From the NCBI GenBank assembly GCA_944388995.1, contig CALXKN010000013.1, positions 1 to 49,291 on the forward strand: DNA of 49,291 nucleotides. Direction: 5' to 3'. The translations under genes were made by a program, and so were the position numbers. The notes under the pieces are model-generated. The model was not told the origin of the DNA, did not search any database, and worked only from the letters and a program-made list of their open reading frames with translations. The number at the start of each line of letters is the position of its first letter. Positions within the stretch are counted from its first letter, which is position 1. This DNA comes from an uncultured Spirochaetota bacterium. GTDB lineage: Bacteria; Spirochaetota; Spirochaetia; JAFGXN01. Positions 8,332-17,265 of this stretch are shown piece by piece.

Positions 8332-10153
8332 AATTTTACCGCCTGAGATTGCCCGAACCATTGCCGCCGGCGAAGTCATCGACCGCCCCGCTTCGATTCT
8401 GCGGGAACTTTTGGATAACGCCGTCGACGCCGGCGCCGACTCGATTGAAGTTCACCTGAAAGACGGCGGACTCGGGGAAATCACCGTGACCGATAACGGC
8501 TGCGGTATGGATCGGGAAAACCTCAAACGCTCCATTCTCCCCCACGCCACCAGCAAAATCGAAACGGCGGAAGATATGCATCGAATCGCCACTTTGGGCT
8601 TCCGCGGAGAAGCGTTGGCCTCCGTCGCAGCGTGCGCACGGCTGACGATTTTAACCCGTTCGGCCGAAAGCGACGAGGCATACCGGCTGACAGCGAACGG
8701 CATCGAAGAGCCGCTGCTCGAAACAGCTGCCGGTCCTCCCGGAACCGCAGTCACCGTCCGCGAAATTTTTTACAATATCCCCGCTCGGAAAAAGTTTCTC
8801 TCTTCACCGGCAGGAGAATCGACCGCTTGCTTGAACATCTTCACCGAAAAGGCCGCCGGTCACCCGCACATCGCTTTCCGCCTGTTTCAAAACGGAAAAA
8901 TGCGGCTTTTCTATCCGGCAGCCGACTTAAAAGGCCGTACTGCCGCCGTTTTGGCAGGATCTTTACCTCAAGATGCACTCCTCTCCGGAGAACGGGAATT
9001 TGATCGGTTTAAAATCTCAGTCATCGCCGCTGATCCGGGATTTTACAGAAAAGATAAAAAAGGGATTCGTATTTTCCTTAATAAGCGGCAGATTGCCGAA
9101 TACGCCTTCGTTCAAGCCGTCGAATTCGGTTTTAAGGAATTCATGCAGTCAGTCTGTTTTCCTTACTGCTTCGTCTTTATTGAAATTGATCCCGCGTTCG
9201 TTGATTTCAACATTCATCCTGCCAAAAAAGAGGTTCGGATCGCGAACAAAGACGACGTTCACCGAGCCATTGTTTTGACCGTCAAAGAAACAGTCGGCAA
9301 AAACCGCACCGGAGCCCCGCTGCGGCAGAAAACGGAAACGCACACTGTTCCCCTCTTCGACGAACCGTTTACGGAAACCAAAGAGAAACCGCTCTTTCGC
9401 ACTTCATTGCTTACTCACCCTGTCATTCGGGAGAAAACACCGGAACTCATACGATCGATTCAGGCGACTGAACCGGCACGCAGTTTCGAATACCGCCGAG
9501 CGAAAAACGACGAAAAATCGGCGCCCGCATTCAAACCTGTTTTGGAGGCAGTCAGTGAAACAGCCGAAATTTCGACCGCCGCGGAAGCCTCCGTCCCGTA
9601 TCGGAGCGACGAAACAGATGATTTTATCTACCGCGGACAAATTTTCAATCTTTTTTTATTGGCCGAACGGGGTGATGAATTTTACATTATCGATCAACAC
9701 GCCGCCCATGAACGGATCCTTTTTGAAAGTTTTCGAACGCTGCCGCCCGTTCGTCAGCCGCTGCTGGTACCGTTGAAACTGGAAATTGACGAACCTCAAA
9801 AAATCACCGCAATGATCGAATCTCTAAAAACCCTCGGAATTGAAATTGAGAATCGGGGCGATAACGAACTCTTTTTAATTTCGTTAGGGGCATTTTGGAA
9901 CGGAAACGAACACTTAATTGCCGAAGAGCTGAATCGACCGTTTACATCGCTTTTCGAACTGGAAAAACGACTGACAGCGGCGCGCGCCTGCAAGTCAGCG
10001 GTTAAAGACGGAGATCTCCTCTCCGAGGAGACGGCAAAAGAGATTATCCGCGGTGCGTTCCGTTTGGAAAATCCTCACTGCCCGCACGGCAGGCCGATTT
10101 GGTTTCGATTGACCCGCACTGAATTGTTCAAACTGGTCGGCCGCCTCGTCTGA
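8318..10153 (+). CDS. mutL: DNA mismatch repair protein MutL
   Basis: 611 residues from a GTG start (8318) with RBS ggaaaggag. N-terminal GHKL ATPase: LLDNAVDAGA with catalytic Glu near 30, DNGCGM (59-64), GFRGEAL (94-100). A variable linker (about 335-440) follows. The C-terminal dimerisation domain carries the endonuclease motif DQHA-x2-E-x4-E from residue 459 and CPHGRP at about 588, so this is a nicking MutL as in organisms without MutH. mutS is not in the window. Last gene of the aconitase-to-mutL run; its stop is one base from the convergent comF stop. Confidence 0.97.
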   Translation: MAEIKILPPEIARTIAAGEVIDRPASILRELLDNAVDAGADSIEVHLKDGGLGEITVTDNGCGMDRENLKRSILPHATSKIETAEDMHRIATLGFRGEALASVAACARLTILTRSAESDEAYRLTANGIEEPLLETAAGPPGTAVTVREIFYNIPARKKFLSSPAGESTACLNIFTEKAAGHPHIAFRLFQNGKMRLFYPAADLKGRTAAVLAGSLPQDALLSGEREFDRFKISVIAADPGFYRKDKKGIRIFLNKRQIAEYAFVQAVEFGFKEFMQSVCFPYCFVFIEIDPAFVDFNIHPAKKEVRIANKDDVHRAIVLTVKETVGKNRTGAPLRQKTETHTVPLFDEPFTETKEKPLFRTSLLTHPVIREKTPELIRSIQATEPARSFEYRRAKNDEKSAPAFKPVLEAVSETAEISTAAEASVPYRSDETDDFIYRGQIFNLFLLAERGDEFYIIDQHAAHERILFESFRTLPPVRQPLLVPLKLEIDEPQKITAMIESLKTLGIEIENRGDNELFLISLGAFWNGNEHLIAEELNRPFTSLFELEKRLTAARACKSAVKDGDLLSEETAKEIIRGAFRLENPHCPHGRPIWFRLTRTELFKLVGRLV

Positions 10154-10154
10154 A

Positions 10155-10889
10155 TCACGGCGTTTCTGCCAATGCGCACCAACGCACTTCGCGTGCGCCT
10201 GCCTCTTTTAAAAGCAGCGCACAGCGTTTGATGGTGCTGCCGGTAGTGCGAACATCGTCAATCAGAAGAACCGACTGCGGAACAACAGCGCCTTCCCGCA
10301 AACGGTATGAATCAAGCGCAGCGCAGAGTCGCTGCTGCCGATTCATCATTTTTAAAGAAACAGCGCCTTTTCCCCATTTTTTTCGTTCGAGCAAATCAGC
10401 CGCCGCAAAACCGCGGCTTTTCAAATCTTCGACGACGACGGCAACGGGATCCCAACCGCGCAGACGGATATTTTTACGGTTTCCGGGAACAGGAACCGCA
10501 GTCCATTTGTCAGACTCCCAAAATGAATCAGAGAATTCCGATGAACGAAGAAAAAGAGCAAGGAAATCGGCATAAATTACACCGAACGAACGTTCGTTTT
10601 TAAATTTAAACGCACGAATTCCTTCTTTTCCTATCCCGCGGTACTCAAACAGCGCGCGGCCGGGAACGATTTCCGCTTCATTTTCCCGACACTCGCAGCA
10701 CATTTCGATTTCGGAAATCAGCGGCTTTCCGCATAAACGGCAAAGCCGCCCTTTTCTTCGTTTTTCAAACTCAAATTTTAATTGAGCAAAACACTCTTCG
10801 CAGAGAATCTTCCGTTCAAAACAACCGCATATTGCGCACCGTTCCCTGCCGGCAAACATCCGCATTAACTTCAACATTGATTTCTTCAT
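10155..10889 (-). CDS. comF: ComF-family phosphoribosyltransferase-like protein
   Basis: 244 residues. Two Cys pairs (CAICG..CEEC and CRLCG..CCEC, residues about 18-70) form the N-terminal zinc-ribbon-like region. The C-terminal PRTase domain has the PRPP-binding loop VLLIDDVRTTGST near 208-220 and the PVPGNRKNIRLRGWDP block. ComF proteins assist handling of incoming single-stranded DNA in natural transformation, but the family is also present in non-competent bacteria and may have a housekeeping role. No clear Shine-Dalgarno precedes the ATG; internal Mets at residues 5 and 9 are alternatives. Confidence 0.9.
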   Translation of the reverse strand: MKKSMLKLMRMFAGRERCAICGCFERKILCEECFAQLKFEFEKRRKGRLCRLCGKPLISEIEMCCECRENEAEIVPGRALFEYRGIGKEGIRAFKFKNERSFGVIYADFLALFLRSSEFSDSFWESDKWTAVPVPGNRKNIRLRGWDPVAVVVEDLKSRGFAAADLLERKKWGKGAVSLKMMNRQQRLCAALDSYRLREGAVVPQSVLLIDDVRTTGSTIKRCALLLKEAGAREVRWCALAETP

Positions 10890-10927
10890 ACTTTTATTAA
10901 TGCGAAAAATATCACTTTTCGGAAATT

Positions 10928-11647
10928 TTAAGCCGATTTATCCTCAACCGCAGCCATATCTTTTTCCTCTTTTTCCGTTTTTTTACTGCGGTTTCCAAAG
11001 TAGTAACGTCCGCCGAGACTCATCCGACCATACCCGGCTTTGGAGACTTTGCTCGGATAATCGGTTTTCCCATTTCCGATCATATGCATTCCCCCTCCGA
11101 ATTCCATGACAATCGCTACCGAACGACTGACGTTGATATTAAATCCAGCTCCGCCGCCGATTTCCCAATAAAACGGAGCGTCAAACAAAAATTTTGCCTG
11201 TTTATTTTTATCAAATGAAACAAAACCGAAACTGCCGAACATAAATCCGTAACGGCTGATGGAAATTTCATCCAAGTAAATATCCTTCCCTCCGAAGGTG
11301 AACTTCTGCATCAGTCCGAGTTCGTAAAGATTCGGTTCATCATCGTAAATTTTCGAACCGACGATGGCTGTAAAACTCTTCATTTCAAAATCGTCTTTTT
11401 TGAAAAGTTTGAATCCAAACTCAAGATTGACGCTTGTCTTCAGCGAATCGGCACTGCTGAAAAGACCGACAGAGAAAAAACGATTGTCTTTTTCAGTCGT
11501 AAAACCGCCTTTTTCTTCTTCACTTGTCAACTCATCGGCTTCTTCAACAGAAATTTCTGCCTCCTGCCGAACCTCTTCCGTTTCCTGAGCCGCTGCCCGG
11601 AAAATGACTCCTGACGCCATTAAAATTAAACAGATGCCTTTTTTCAT
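10928..11647 (-). CDS. Putative outer-membrane beta-barrel protein
   Basis: 239 residues. A cleavable signal peptide ends near the ARAAAQ-like site (about residue 21). An acidic linker follows (about 22-50). The rest shows alternating hydrophobic strands with Gly/Tyr/Phe turns (GLMQKFTFGG, YGFMFGSFGF, GRMSLGGRYYFGNRS) typical of small outer-membrane barrels. The charged tail after the barrel (KKTEKEEKDMAAVEDKSA) is unusual, because barrels normally end on an aromatic residue. RBS ggaggagatca. In operon after the TPR protein gene; both are exported. Confidence 0.7.
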   Translation of the reverse strand: MKKGICLILMASGVIFRAAAQETEEVRQEAEISVEEADELTSEEEKGGFTTEKDNRFFSVGLFSSADSLKTSVNLEFGFKLFKKDDFEMKSFTAIVGSKIYDDEPNLYELGLMQKFTFGGKDIYLDEISISRYGFMFGSFGFVSFDKNKQAKFLFDAPFYWEIGGGAGFNINVSRSVAIVMEFGGGMHMIGNGKTDYPSKVSKAGYGRMSLGGRYYFGNRSKKTEKEEKDMAAVEDKSA

Positions 11648-11664
11648 TGATCTCCTCCGAATTT

Positions 11665-12345
11665 TTATAAGGGTTTACGCTCGTTTTCGTTGCGTTCAAG
11701 CGCTTGATTCAAAAGATAGCCGTTGGGAAACAAAGTTTTTGCTTTATCAACAAAGAGGCGGTAATTCTGCTCATCATCGATTTTGAAGTAATATTGAGAG
11801 AGCCAGACGTCTGCCGCATAACGTTCGTACGGTTCGACAGCGGCTGCTTGTGCTTTTAAAAACCACTCGAGCGCCTTTTCGTTGCTGCCGCCGAAAATTG
11901 CCGGTGTGTGCAGAAACCCGATACCGAGACCGAGCATAGCCGAAACGTTGTCCGGCTGCAAGGACAGCACCCGTTCAAAAAGTTTTTTGCTCTTCTTCCC
12001 GTAAGAAATTTTTTCGCTGAGCCGAGAACAGTAAACGATATCAAACATTAATTCCGCTGCCGAAAGCATGAGGTCAATATCATCCGATTCCTCGAGATTT
12101 TTATCATCCTCCAATTCGGCGGAAAGAATGCGGTACTTCTCCGTTTTGCCGACAGTTTGCCTTGCTAAGCTCCATGCCAGAAGATTGCGTACAGTGGGTG
12201 ACTCATCCGATTCCGAAAACAAGGGCACTCCTGATCCGCACTCGGCGCTTTCCGCATTCATAAATTCTTTAATTTCCGTCGATTGATACGCCCAAAGCGA
12301 AGACGAAAATAAAACCATAAAGAAAAAAGTGTGAAAAAATTTCAT
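11665..12345 (-). CDS. Exported TPR-type protein
   Basis: 226 residues with a signal peptide ending around SSLWAY (residue 20). The body is alpha-helical, with a TPR-like motif around residues 120-165 (LFERVLSLQPDNVSAMLGLG, then EKALEWFLKAQA). This resembles periplasmic TPR proteins in spirochaete genomes that accompany envelope proteins. RBS cggaggtaaaa. The 445-base block of palindromes lies directly upstream and may control it. The exact function is unknown. Confidence 0.7.
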   Translation of the reverse strand: MKFFHTFFFMVLFSSSLWAYQSTEIKEFMNAESAECGSGVPLFSESDESPTVRNLLAWSLARQTVGKTEKYRILSAELEDDKNLEESDDIDLMLSAAELMFDIVYCSRLSEKISYGKKSKKLFERVLSLQPDNVSAMLGLGIGFLHTPAIFGGSNEKALEWFLKAQAAAVEPYERYAADVWLSQYYFKIDDEQNYRLFVDKAKTLFPNGYLLNQALERNENERKPL

Positions 12346-12790
12346 TTTTACCTCCGAAATATTTTTTCGGCCGAAGCCGATTTTTCCGCTTACAAAGTTC
12401 GCTCAAGCGAACCTAAAAAGATCAAAATCCGATCTCCATCTGTCTCTCCCCTTTGAGCTCATCCGCTGTTTCAAGAAGAGAAAATCGCTTCTCTTTAGTT
12501 CGCGTATGCGAACCAAAGACAGCAGCTGCCCCTTTGTCATTCAAAGACGAGCATTGAAATTCTCCAAGGTTCGCTACTGCGAACCTTAAAGTCCTTCTTT
12601 CTTGAATCCGTGCCCTTACGGATTCCCGGTTAAAGTTCGCTTATGCGAACCTCAACCGCTATCGACAGCTCTCAAGAAGACGAAACGGTTTTTAGAGTTC
12701 GCTTAGGCGAACTATGTATAATAGATTTCCCTTTTCAGAATAAACCTGTGATTCTCCTGACAAAAAGGAAACCCCTTCCGCGGAGAGTTT
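12346..12790. other. Non-coding block rich in stem-loops
   Basis: 445 bases with no credible gene. Besides the five GTTCGC-N4-GCGAAC palindromes listed separately, it holds a perfect 8-bp hairpin GAATCCGT-gccctt-ACGGATTC (12604-12625), an AGAAG/CTTCT hairpin near 12475-12495 and a CAAAG/CTTTG pair near 12515-12540. The stems alternate with the main palindrome. It lies downstream of the ECF ATPase gene and upstream of the TPR gene on the minus strand. Confidence 0.75.
12397..12712. repeat. Array of five 16-bp palindromes GTTCGC-N4-GCGAAC
   Basis: Copies lie at 12397-12412, 12498-12513, 12569-12584, 12635-12650 and 12697-12712, with centres TCAA, GTAT, TACT, TTAT and TTAG. All arms are identical while centres vary. 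Start-to-start spacings are 101, 71, 66 and 62 bases. The third copy has a longer stem (AAGG..CCTT). A shared tcaagaaga motif precedes copies two and five. This could be an operator array or an RNA stem-loop cluster. Confidence 0.9.
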
Positions 12791-14224
12791 TTATTTCTCC
12801 TGCAAAACTCTTCCCTCTCCGAAATATTCGCAAACTAAATCTTTTCCGCCGCGGCGGACAATGGTTCCGTTATGGATTAAAAAGGCTGTATCGCACAGCG
12901 CTTCGGCGCAGCGGAGATCGTGAGTAATCGTCACCATTGTATTTCCCGTTTTTTGATGAATTCCGTTGAGAATTTCCGTCATCGAACAGAGACCGTCGTA
13001 ATCCTGTCCGACCGTCGGCTCGTCAAGCAATAAAACCTCAGGTTCTCCTGCCAAAACGGCCGCAAGTGAAAGTCTCCGCTTTTGCCCCTCCGAAAGAGAG
13101 TGAGGATGGCGATCCAAAAACGGTTCTAAACCGAACAACGCGGCAGTTTCAAGAGCCTTTTCGGGTGAAACTGCAGAAAACATGATTTCCCTGCGCACTG
13201 TCGGCATAAAAAGCTGATAATCGGGATTCTGAAAGACAAATCCAACTTTTTTAAACCGATTTTCTGGAAAAAATCTTCCGAAACCGCTTTTTTTATCAAA
13301 AAATCGGTCAATTTTGCCCGATTTTGGCCGGTACAGTCCTGCCAATAACCGCAGCAGGGTGGTTTTTCCGCATCCGTTTTCTCCAAACAAAACCGTTCGT
13401 CCGCCTTTTGGAATTTCGCAAGTCACATCGTTCAGAATCTGCTTCGACTTAATAGAAAAAGCGACCCGATTTAACGAAAACGCCGGTCTGTTTGCGGAAA
13501 AAACGGGGCAGTCATCACGAATTTTTGCCGTTTGCTCTTCCAAATACGTTTGCTTATCTTCAATTTTTTTTATCCGCTTTCCGCCGACATGATAAACTGA
13601 ATCAACAAAAGGTAAAACACGATCCAAGCGGTGTTCGATGACAATCACACAATAACCGACTTTTGTCAGTGCGCGCAGCGTTTTCATCAGCGTTTCCGCA
13701 CCCTCTTTATCGAGATTGGCTAGCGGTTCGTCCAGAATGATGATTTTCTGGCCCATTGCTAATGTCGAAGCGGTCATCAGCCGTTGTTTTTGTCCGCCGG
13801 AGAGAGTGCGGCACGCCTGTCGCGGATCGAGATTCATCAACCGGCAGACAATTTCGATCTGTTTCCCGATTTTTTCCGGAGGGAAAGCTTCGTTTTCACA
13901 GCCGAATGCAATTTCATCCTCTGTTATTTTTTGCACGATTTGTTCATCCGGATTCTGCAGAACAACGCCGACGGTTCGGCAAATTTTTCCGATTTTTTTT
14001 CCGTCAATATTTTCGCCATTGATAAAAACCTCTCCGGAAAGTTTGCCGCCATTAATATCGGGAATGATTCCGGAAGCGATGTACATCAAAGTACTCTTTC
14101 CCTCGCCTGAGTGGCCTGAAAAGAGAGCCAATTCGCCGTAAGAGACGGAAAAAGAGGCATTTTCAAAAATCATTGTTTTTCCGTCGTAAGTAAAACCGAC
14201 ATTTCGAAATTCGATCGCTTTCAT
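12791..14224 (-). CDS. ECF transporter ATPase, two fused ABC domains
   Basis: 477 residues with two complete ABC ATPase domains, as in fused CbiO/EcfA proteins. Domain 1: Walker A GHSGEGKST (about 37-45), signature LSGGQKQRL, Walker B IIILDEP. Domain 2: Walker A GENGCGKTT (about 283-291), signature LSEGQKRRL, Walker B VLLLDEP. It would power uptake by the adjacent T and S components at the cytoplasmic face. ATGA overlap with the T-component gene. Last gene of the minus-strand metal-uptake operon. Confidence 0.93.
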   Translation of the reverse strand: MKAIEFRNVGFTYDGKTMIFENASFSVSYGELALFSGHSGEGKSTLMYIASGIIPDINGGKLSGEVFINGENIDGKKIGKICRTVGVVLQNPDEQIVQKITEDEIAFGCENEAFPPEKIGKQIEIVCRLMNLDPRQACRTLSGGQKQRLMTASTLAMGQKIIILDEPLANLDKEGAETLMKTLRALTKVGYCVIVIEHRLDRVLPFVDSVYHVGGKRIKKIEDKQTYLEEQTAKIRDDCPVFSANRPAFSLNRVAFSIKSKQILNDVTCEIPKGGRTVLFGENGCGKTTLLRLLAGLYRPKSGKIDRFFDKKSGFGRFFPENRFKKVGFVFQNPDYQLFMPTVRREIMFSAVSPEKALETAALFGLEPFLDRHPHSLSEGQKRRLSLAAVLAGEPEVLLLDEPTVGQDYDGLCSMTEILNGIHQKTGNTMVTITHDLRCAEALCDTAFLIHNGTIVRRGGKDLVCEYFGEGRVLQEK

Positions 14225-14898
14225 AACACCGCCGTTACGGCAGCCGACGCCGTCAATCCAAAGAGAAAGAGAAAATCGGAGAAAACAAAATTCTCTTTTT
14301 TGTAAATCGTATACGGCTCCTTTCCGATCGTAAATCCTCGTGTCTCGACGGAGAGAGCCAAAGTATCCGAAACAGAAACCAATCTCATCGCAAAAGGAAC
14401 CAAAAATGCGCGGTAAAAAACCGGCGGATTCAAAACGGAGCCAGCATTCCGCGTTTTCATCGCTTCCCGAACCCGTTTGATTTCGGTTTTTAACAAAGGC
14501 ATGAAGGACATGGCGATGAGAATGCCGAGGGTTGCCGACCGCGGTGCGCGCATCTGTGATAAAGCCCGCGTCATGCGAACCGGTTCCGTCGCCATACCGG
14601 GAACAACTGCCAAAAAGACGGCGGCAAATCGGTTTGCCATGGCGTGACCGGCTTCAAAACTCCCGGTTGCCGCATAAAAAATTCCGAAGAAAATCAAAGC
14701 AACCGCCAAATAAAACGGAAAAATCCTCATTGCGGCGGCGCTGCAGCCGAAAATCATCAGCCAAATCAACGAAAATCCGAGAAAGGCGGAGCACAGCGTT
14801 AGATTTTTTGCTTCCGCCAATCCAAAGATGATGATGAAAACTCCGGCGAAAAGCGCTGCTGTCGGATACAGTTTGCGGTTAAAACGAAAGAAATTCAT
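14221..14898 (-). CDS. ECF transporter T component (CbiQ/EcfT family)
   Basis: 225 residues. The start at 14898 (MNFFRF) was chosen because it forms an ATGA overlap with the S-component stop; the longer open frame upstream is a shadow. About five to six hydrophobic segments are visible. The cytoplasmic coupling helices contain RALSQMRAPRS and a later Ala-Arg-rich stretch (EAMKTRNAG), equivalent to the ATPase-contacting motifs of EcfT proteins. It links the fused ATPase to the substrate-binding S component. Confidence 0.9.
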   Translation of the reverse strand: MNFFRFNRKLYPTAALFAGVFIIIFGLAEAKNLTLCSAFLGFSLIWLMIFGCSAAAMRIFPFYLAVALIFFGIFYAATGSFEAGHAMANRFAAVFLAVVPGMATEPVRMTRALSQMRAPRSATLGILIAMSFMPLLKTEIKRVREAMKTRNAGSVLNPPVFYRAFLVPFAMRLVSVSDTLALSVETRGFTIGKEPYTIYKKENFVFSDFLFLFGLTASAAVTAVL

Positions 14899-15581
14899 TT
14901 TTTCATCACCCCTGATTTTTTTAATTCGCGGGAAATCAAAACGCCGATCAGAGAACCGAAAAAACAGAGCGCTGTAACGGCAATCGACATGCCGATCGCC
15001 GCACTCGGAGAAGATCCCAGAAATGCGCTGACTGCCTTCCCTTCCGAACCGCTCCATGAGTAAAAAAAGCGGTAATAAAGATACAAAAACGGAAGAGTCA
15101 TCGGAAAGAAAACGGTTCCTGCCAGCAGGCATGCGCCGTCTTTTCTGTAACTGCGAAAGATGAGCAGCGCCGCACCTTCGGCGATGACCGCGCAAATCAG
15201 CATGCAGACAAACATGACCGTATTCATAAAAATCAACAGCGCACCGCAGCAAAACGCCGTAAAGAGCAGCGCTCCCGGTTTGCGAACCTTCATCATTCCG
15301 ATAACAGGAAACAGTGAAAACTGAAGAGCAAGCGCCAGCTGAATGATTCCAAAAATCGGAATTTGCCCAACGAGAGGCATAACGGCTCCCGTGACCAACA
15401 TACACGCAGCCATAACAGCCAAAAAAACAATATCCTTAATTCGATATACTGGGAAAATCCGAGATTCTTCCGTTTCATTCTTCATGGAAACAGCAGCCTC
15501 TTTTTCGGAGATCGCTTTCCGAATCTCTTCCGTGTGGAGAATCAAAGATTCGGCAAGCGATTGCGTTTCATCGTCAACCAT
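14895..15581 (-). CDS. ECF S component, Trep_Strep (MptD-like) family
   Basis: 228 residues from ATG 15581, with RBS ggaggggaga. An acidic cytoplasmic N-terminus of about 50 residues precedes five to six hydrophobic segments, and the protein ends on a short basic tail (SRELKKSGVMKK). This fits the strongly hydrophobic Trep_Strep proteins, which by context are S components of ECF transporters. The substrate is not established. Here the linked exporter-type ABC pair and DtxR regulator suggest an iron or metal-chelate substrate (inference). Start overlaps the upstream ABC gene by 8 bases. Confidence 0.85.
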   Translation of the reverse strand: MVDDETQSLAESLILHTEEIRKAISEKEAAVSMKNETEESRIFPVYRIKDIVFLAVMAACMLVTGAVMPLVGQIPIFGIIQLALALQFSLFPVIGMMKVRKPGALLFTAFCCGALLIFMNTVMFVCMLICAVIAEGAALLIFRSYRKDGACLLAGTVFFPMTLPFLYLYYRFFYSWSGSEGKAVSAFLGSSPSAAIGMSIAVTALCFFGSLIGVLISRELKKSGVMKK

Positions 15582-17265
15582 TCTCCCCTCCTTCATGCAG
15601 ACGATGATTTTCCAAACGATAAATCCGATCTGCGATTGACATCGTCGATTCTCTATGGGAAACCAAAATGATGCACTTGTCTTTTTTGGCATTCACCAGC
15701 GATTTTAAAAGAATGCCTTCGTTGAGACTGTCGATGTTGCCGGTGGGTTCATCCAAAAGTATCAGTCCGCTGCCACGCAAAAAGGCTCTCGCCACGCCAA
15801 GACGCTGCTTTTCCCCCGCCGAAAGCCGAGAACCGCCGAAACCGACGCGGGTTCTGTATCCGTCGGGAAGCGAAACAATCCTCTCATGGATTGCCGCGGC
15901 CCGGCACGCTGCCTCCAACTCCTCCGCCGTCGCTTCCGGTTTCGCTATCCGTAAATTCTCTTCAACAGTTTCATCAAAAAGCCAAACGTTTTGAGGAACC
16001 ATCGTTACGTTATCGGTGAGATTTACCGAATCGATTTCACCGATTTCCGTCTCGTTATAATCGATCCGACCGCTGTTTTTTTCCCGAAATCGCATCAAAA
16101 GTTTCAGCAGTGTCGATTTGCCGCAGCCGCTTTTGCCGACGATGCCGATAATTTCGCCTTTTTTAGCGTTCAGACAAATCTCCTTTAAAATCTCTGCTTC
16201 ATCATTGTAAGCAAACGAAAGGCGATCAACATTGACTCTGTCAAAGCGAAAGGTTTTTCCTCCGATGACCGGTTGAACGGCGGGCTGTTCCTCCAAGAGA
16301 TTCAAAACGCGATCACCGCAGGCAAATGTCTGTGTTAAATTGCCGGGTAAAGCCGACAGCGCCGTTACCGGACCGAAACTGCCGAAAACGGCGGTGACGC
16401 CGATGATCATACGGCCCAAACTCAATGTTCCTTCTGAAACAAGAAGAACACCGACAGCAAACGACGCGATGATAAAGAGCGAAATCAACAACTCAACGGC
16501 TGCCGAATTTTTTGCAACGGAATTCTTCATTTTTTCGGTCTCTTTCAGAAGATCTTCGGAGCGGCGGTTGACCTCCTTTTTCCGTTCCTCGCCGCCGTTA
16601 TTGAGAACAATCTCCCGAATTCCTTTGATGCTGTCGAGAAAAAACGCATTGAACGACGCAAAACCGCGGCGGTAATTCACTCCGCCGGCTTTTAACTTGG
16701 CAGAAGCGCGCAACGGCGAGGCAATGCCGATAACAACATATCCGATAAGAGCCGTCAGAGCCAAATACCAGCTTGCAGCCAATCCGACAAAAAGAAAAAC
16801 CGAAACCGAAACAACGGCGGCAATACAGATCGGACTGACGGTGTGAGCGTAGAACACCTCCAAAGTTTCAATATCGGAGGTAATCATTGCAATCAAATTT
16901 CCTTTTTGCCGCCCCTCCGTTTTGGCCGGTGCCAGCAACCGCAATGCGGAAAAAATTCGGTCGCGAAGAACAGCCAGCAGCTTGAACGCAATATAGTGGT
17001 TGCCGTACTGTTCGAAATAACGCAATACGCCGCGTAAAACACCGCAGGCAACAGCGGCCGCGGCAATGGCCCCGTAAGAAAGTGCTACCGCTTCACCGAG
17101 AGCCTTAGCGACTCCGAACGAGGCAAAGACAGTGACTCCCATCGCCGCAAAGAATCCGAGGGCACCGTTGACAACTGCGGCGACCATAACAAACGAAAGC
17201 GAGCCGAGCAGCGCCGCCAAACCCGCTGCGATTTTGACTCCGCTTCGACGCAATTTCTCTTTCAT
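15574..17265 (-). CDS. ABC half-transporter (permease-ATPase fusion), second of pair
   Basis: 563 residues: six-helix exporter-fold membrane domain (about 1-310) followed by an ABC ATPase with Walker A GKSGCGKST, signature LSAGEKQRL (Ala replaces the usual Gly after Ser) and Walker B LILLDEP. It should heterodimerise with the 582-residue partner. Exporter-fold pairs such as YbtPQ import metal-siderophores, and the DtxR/YgbA context favours that over drug export. ATGA overlap with the upstream partner gene. Confidence 0.9.
   Translation of the reverse strand: MKEKLRRSGVKIAAGLAALLGSLSFVMVAAVVNGALGFFAAMGVTVFASFGVAKALGEAVALSYGAIAAAAVACGVLRGVLRYFEQYGNHYIAFKLLAVLRDRIFSALRLLAPAKTEGRQKGNLIAMITSDIETLEVFYAHTVSPICIAAVVSVSVFLFVGLAASWYLALTALIGYVVIGIASPLRASAKLKAGGVNYRRGFASFNAFFLDSIKGIREIVLNNGGEERKKEVNRRSEDLLKETEKMKNSVAKNSAAVELLISLFIIASFAVGVLLVSEGTLSLGRMIIGVTAVFGSFGPVTALSALPGNLTQTFACGDRVLNLLEEQPAVQPVIGGKTFRFDRVNVDRLSFAYNDEAEILKEICLNAKKGEIIGIVGKSGCGKSTLLKLLMRFREKNSGRIDYNETEIGEIDSVNLTDNVTMVPQNVWLFDETVEENLRIAKPEATAEELEAACRAAAIHERIVSLPDGYRTRVGFGGSRLSAGEKQRLGVARAFLRGSGLILLDEPTGNIDSLNEGILLKSLVNAKKDKCIILVSHRESTMSIADRIYRLENHRLHEGGENG

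Noticed and set aside
12397-12712. Possible CRISPR array
   Set aside because: The repeated unit is only 16 bp and palindromic, spacing varies from 62 to 101 bases, and the intervening sequences contain their own hairpins and partly repeated motifs. No cas genes are near.
12397-12712. LexA-type boxes
   Set aside because: The Gram-positive LexA box is GAAC-N4-GTTC. Here the arms are in the opposite order (GTTCGC-N4-GCGAAC), so the resemblance is only superficial.
14221-15405. 394-residue frame over the ECF S and T genes
   Set aside because: The first ~170 residues are out-of-frame S-component sequence rich in Arg/Ser/Cys. The T component starts at 14898 with an ATGA overlap.
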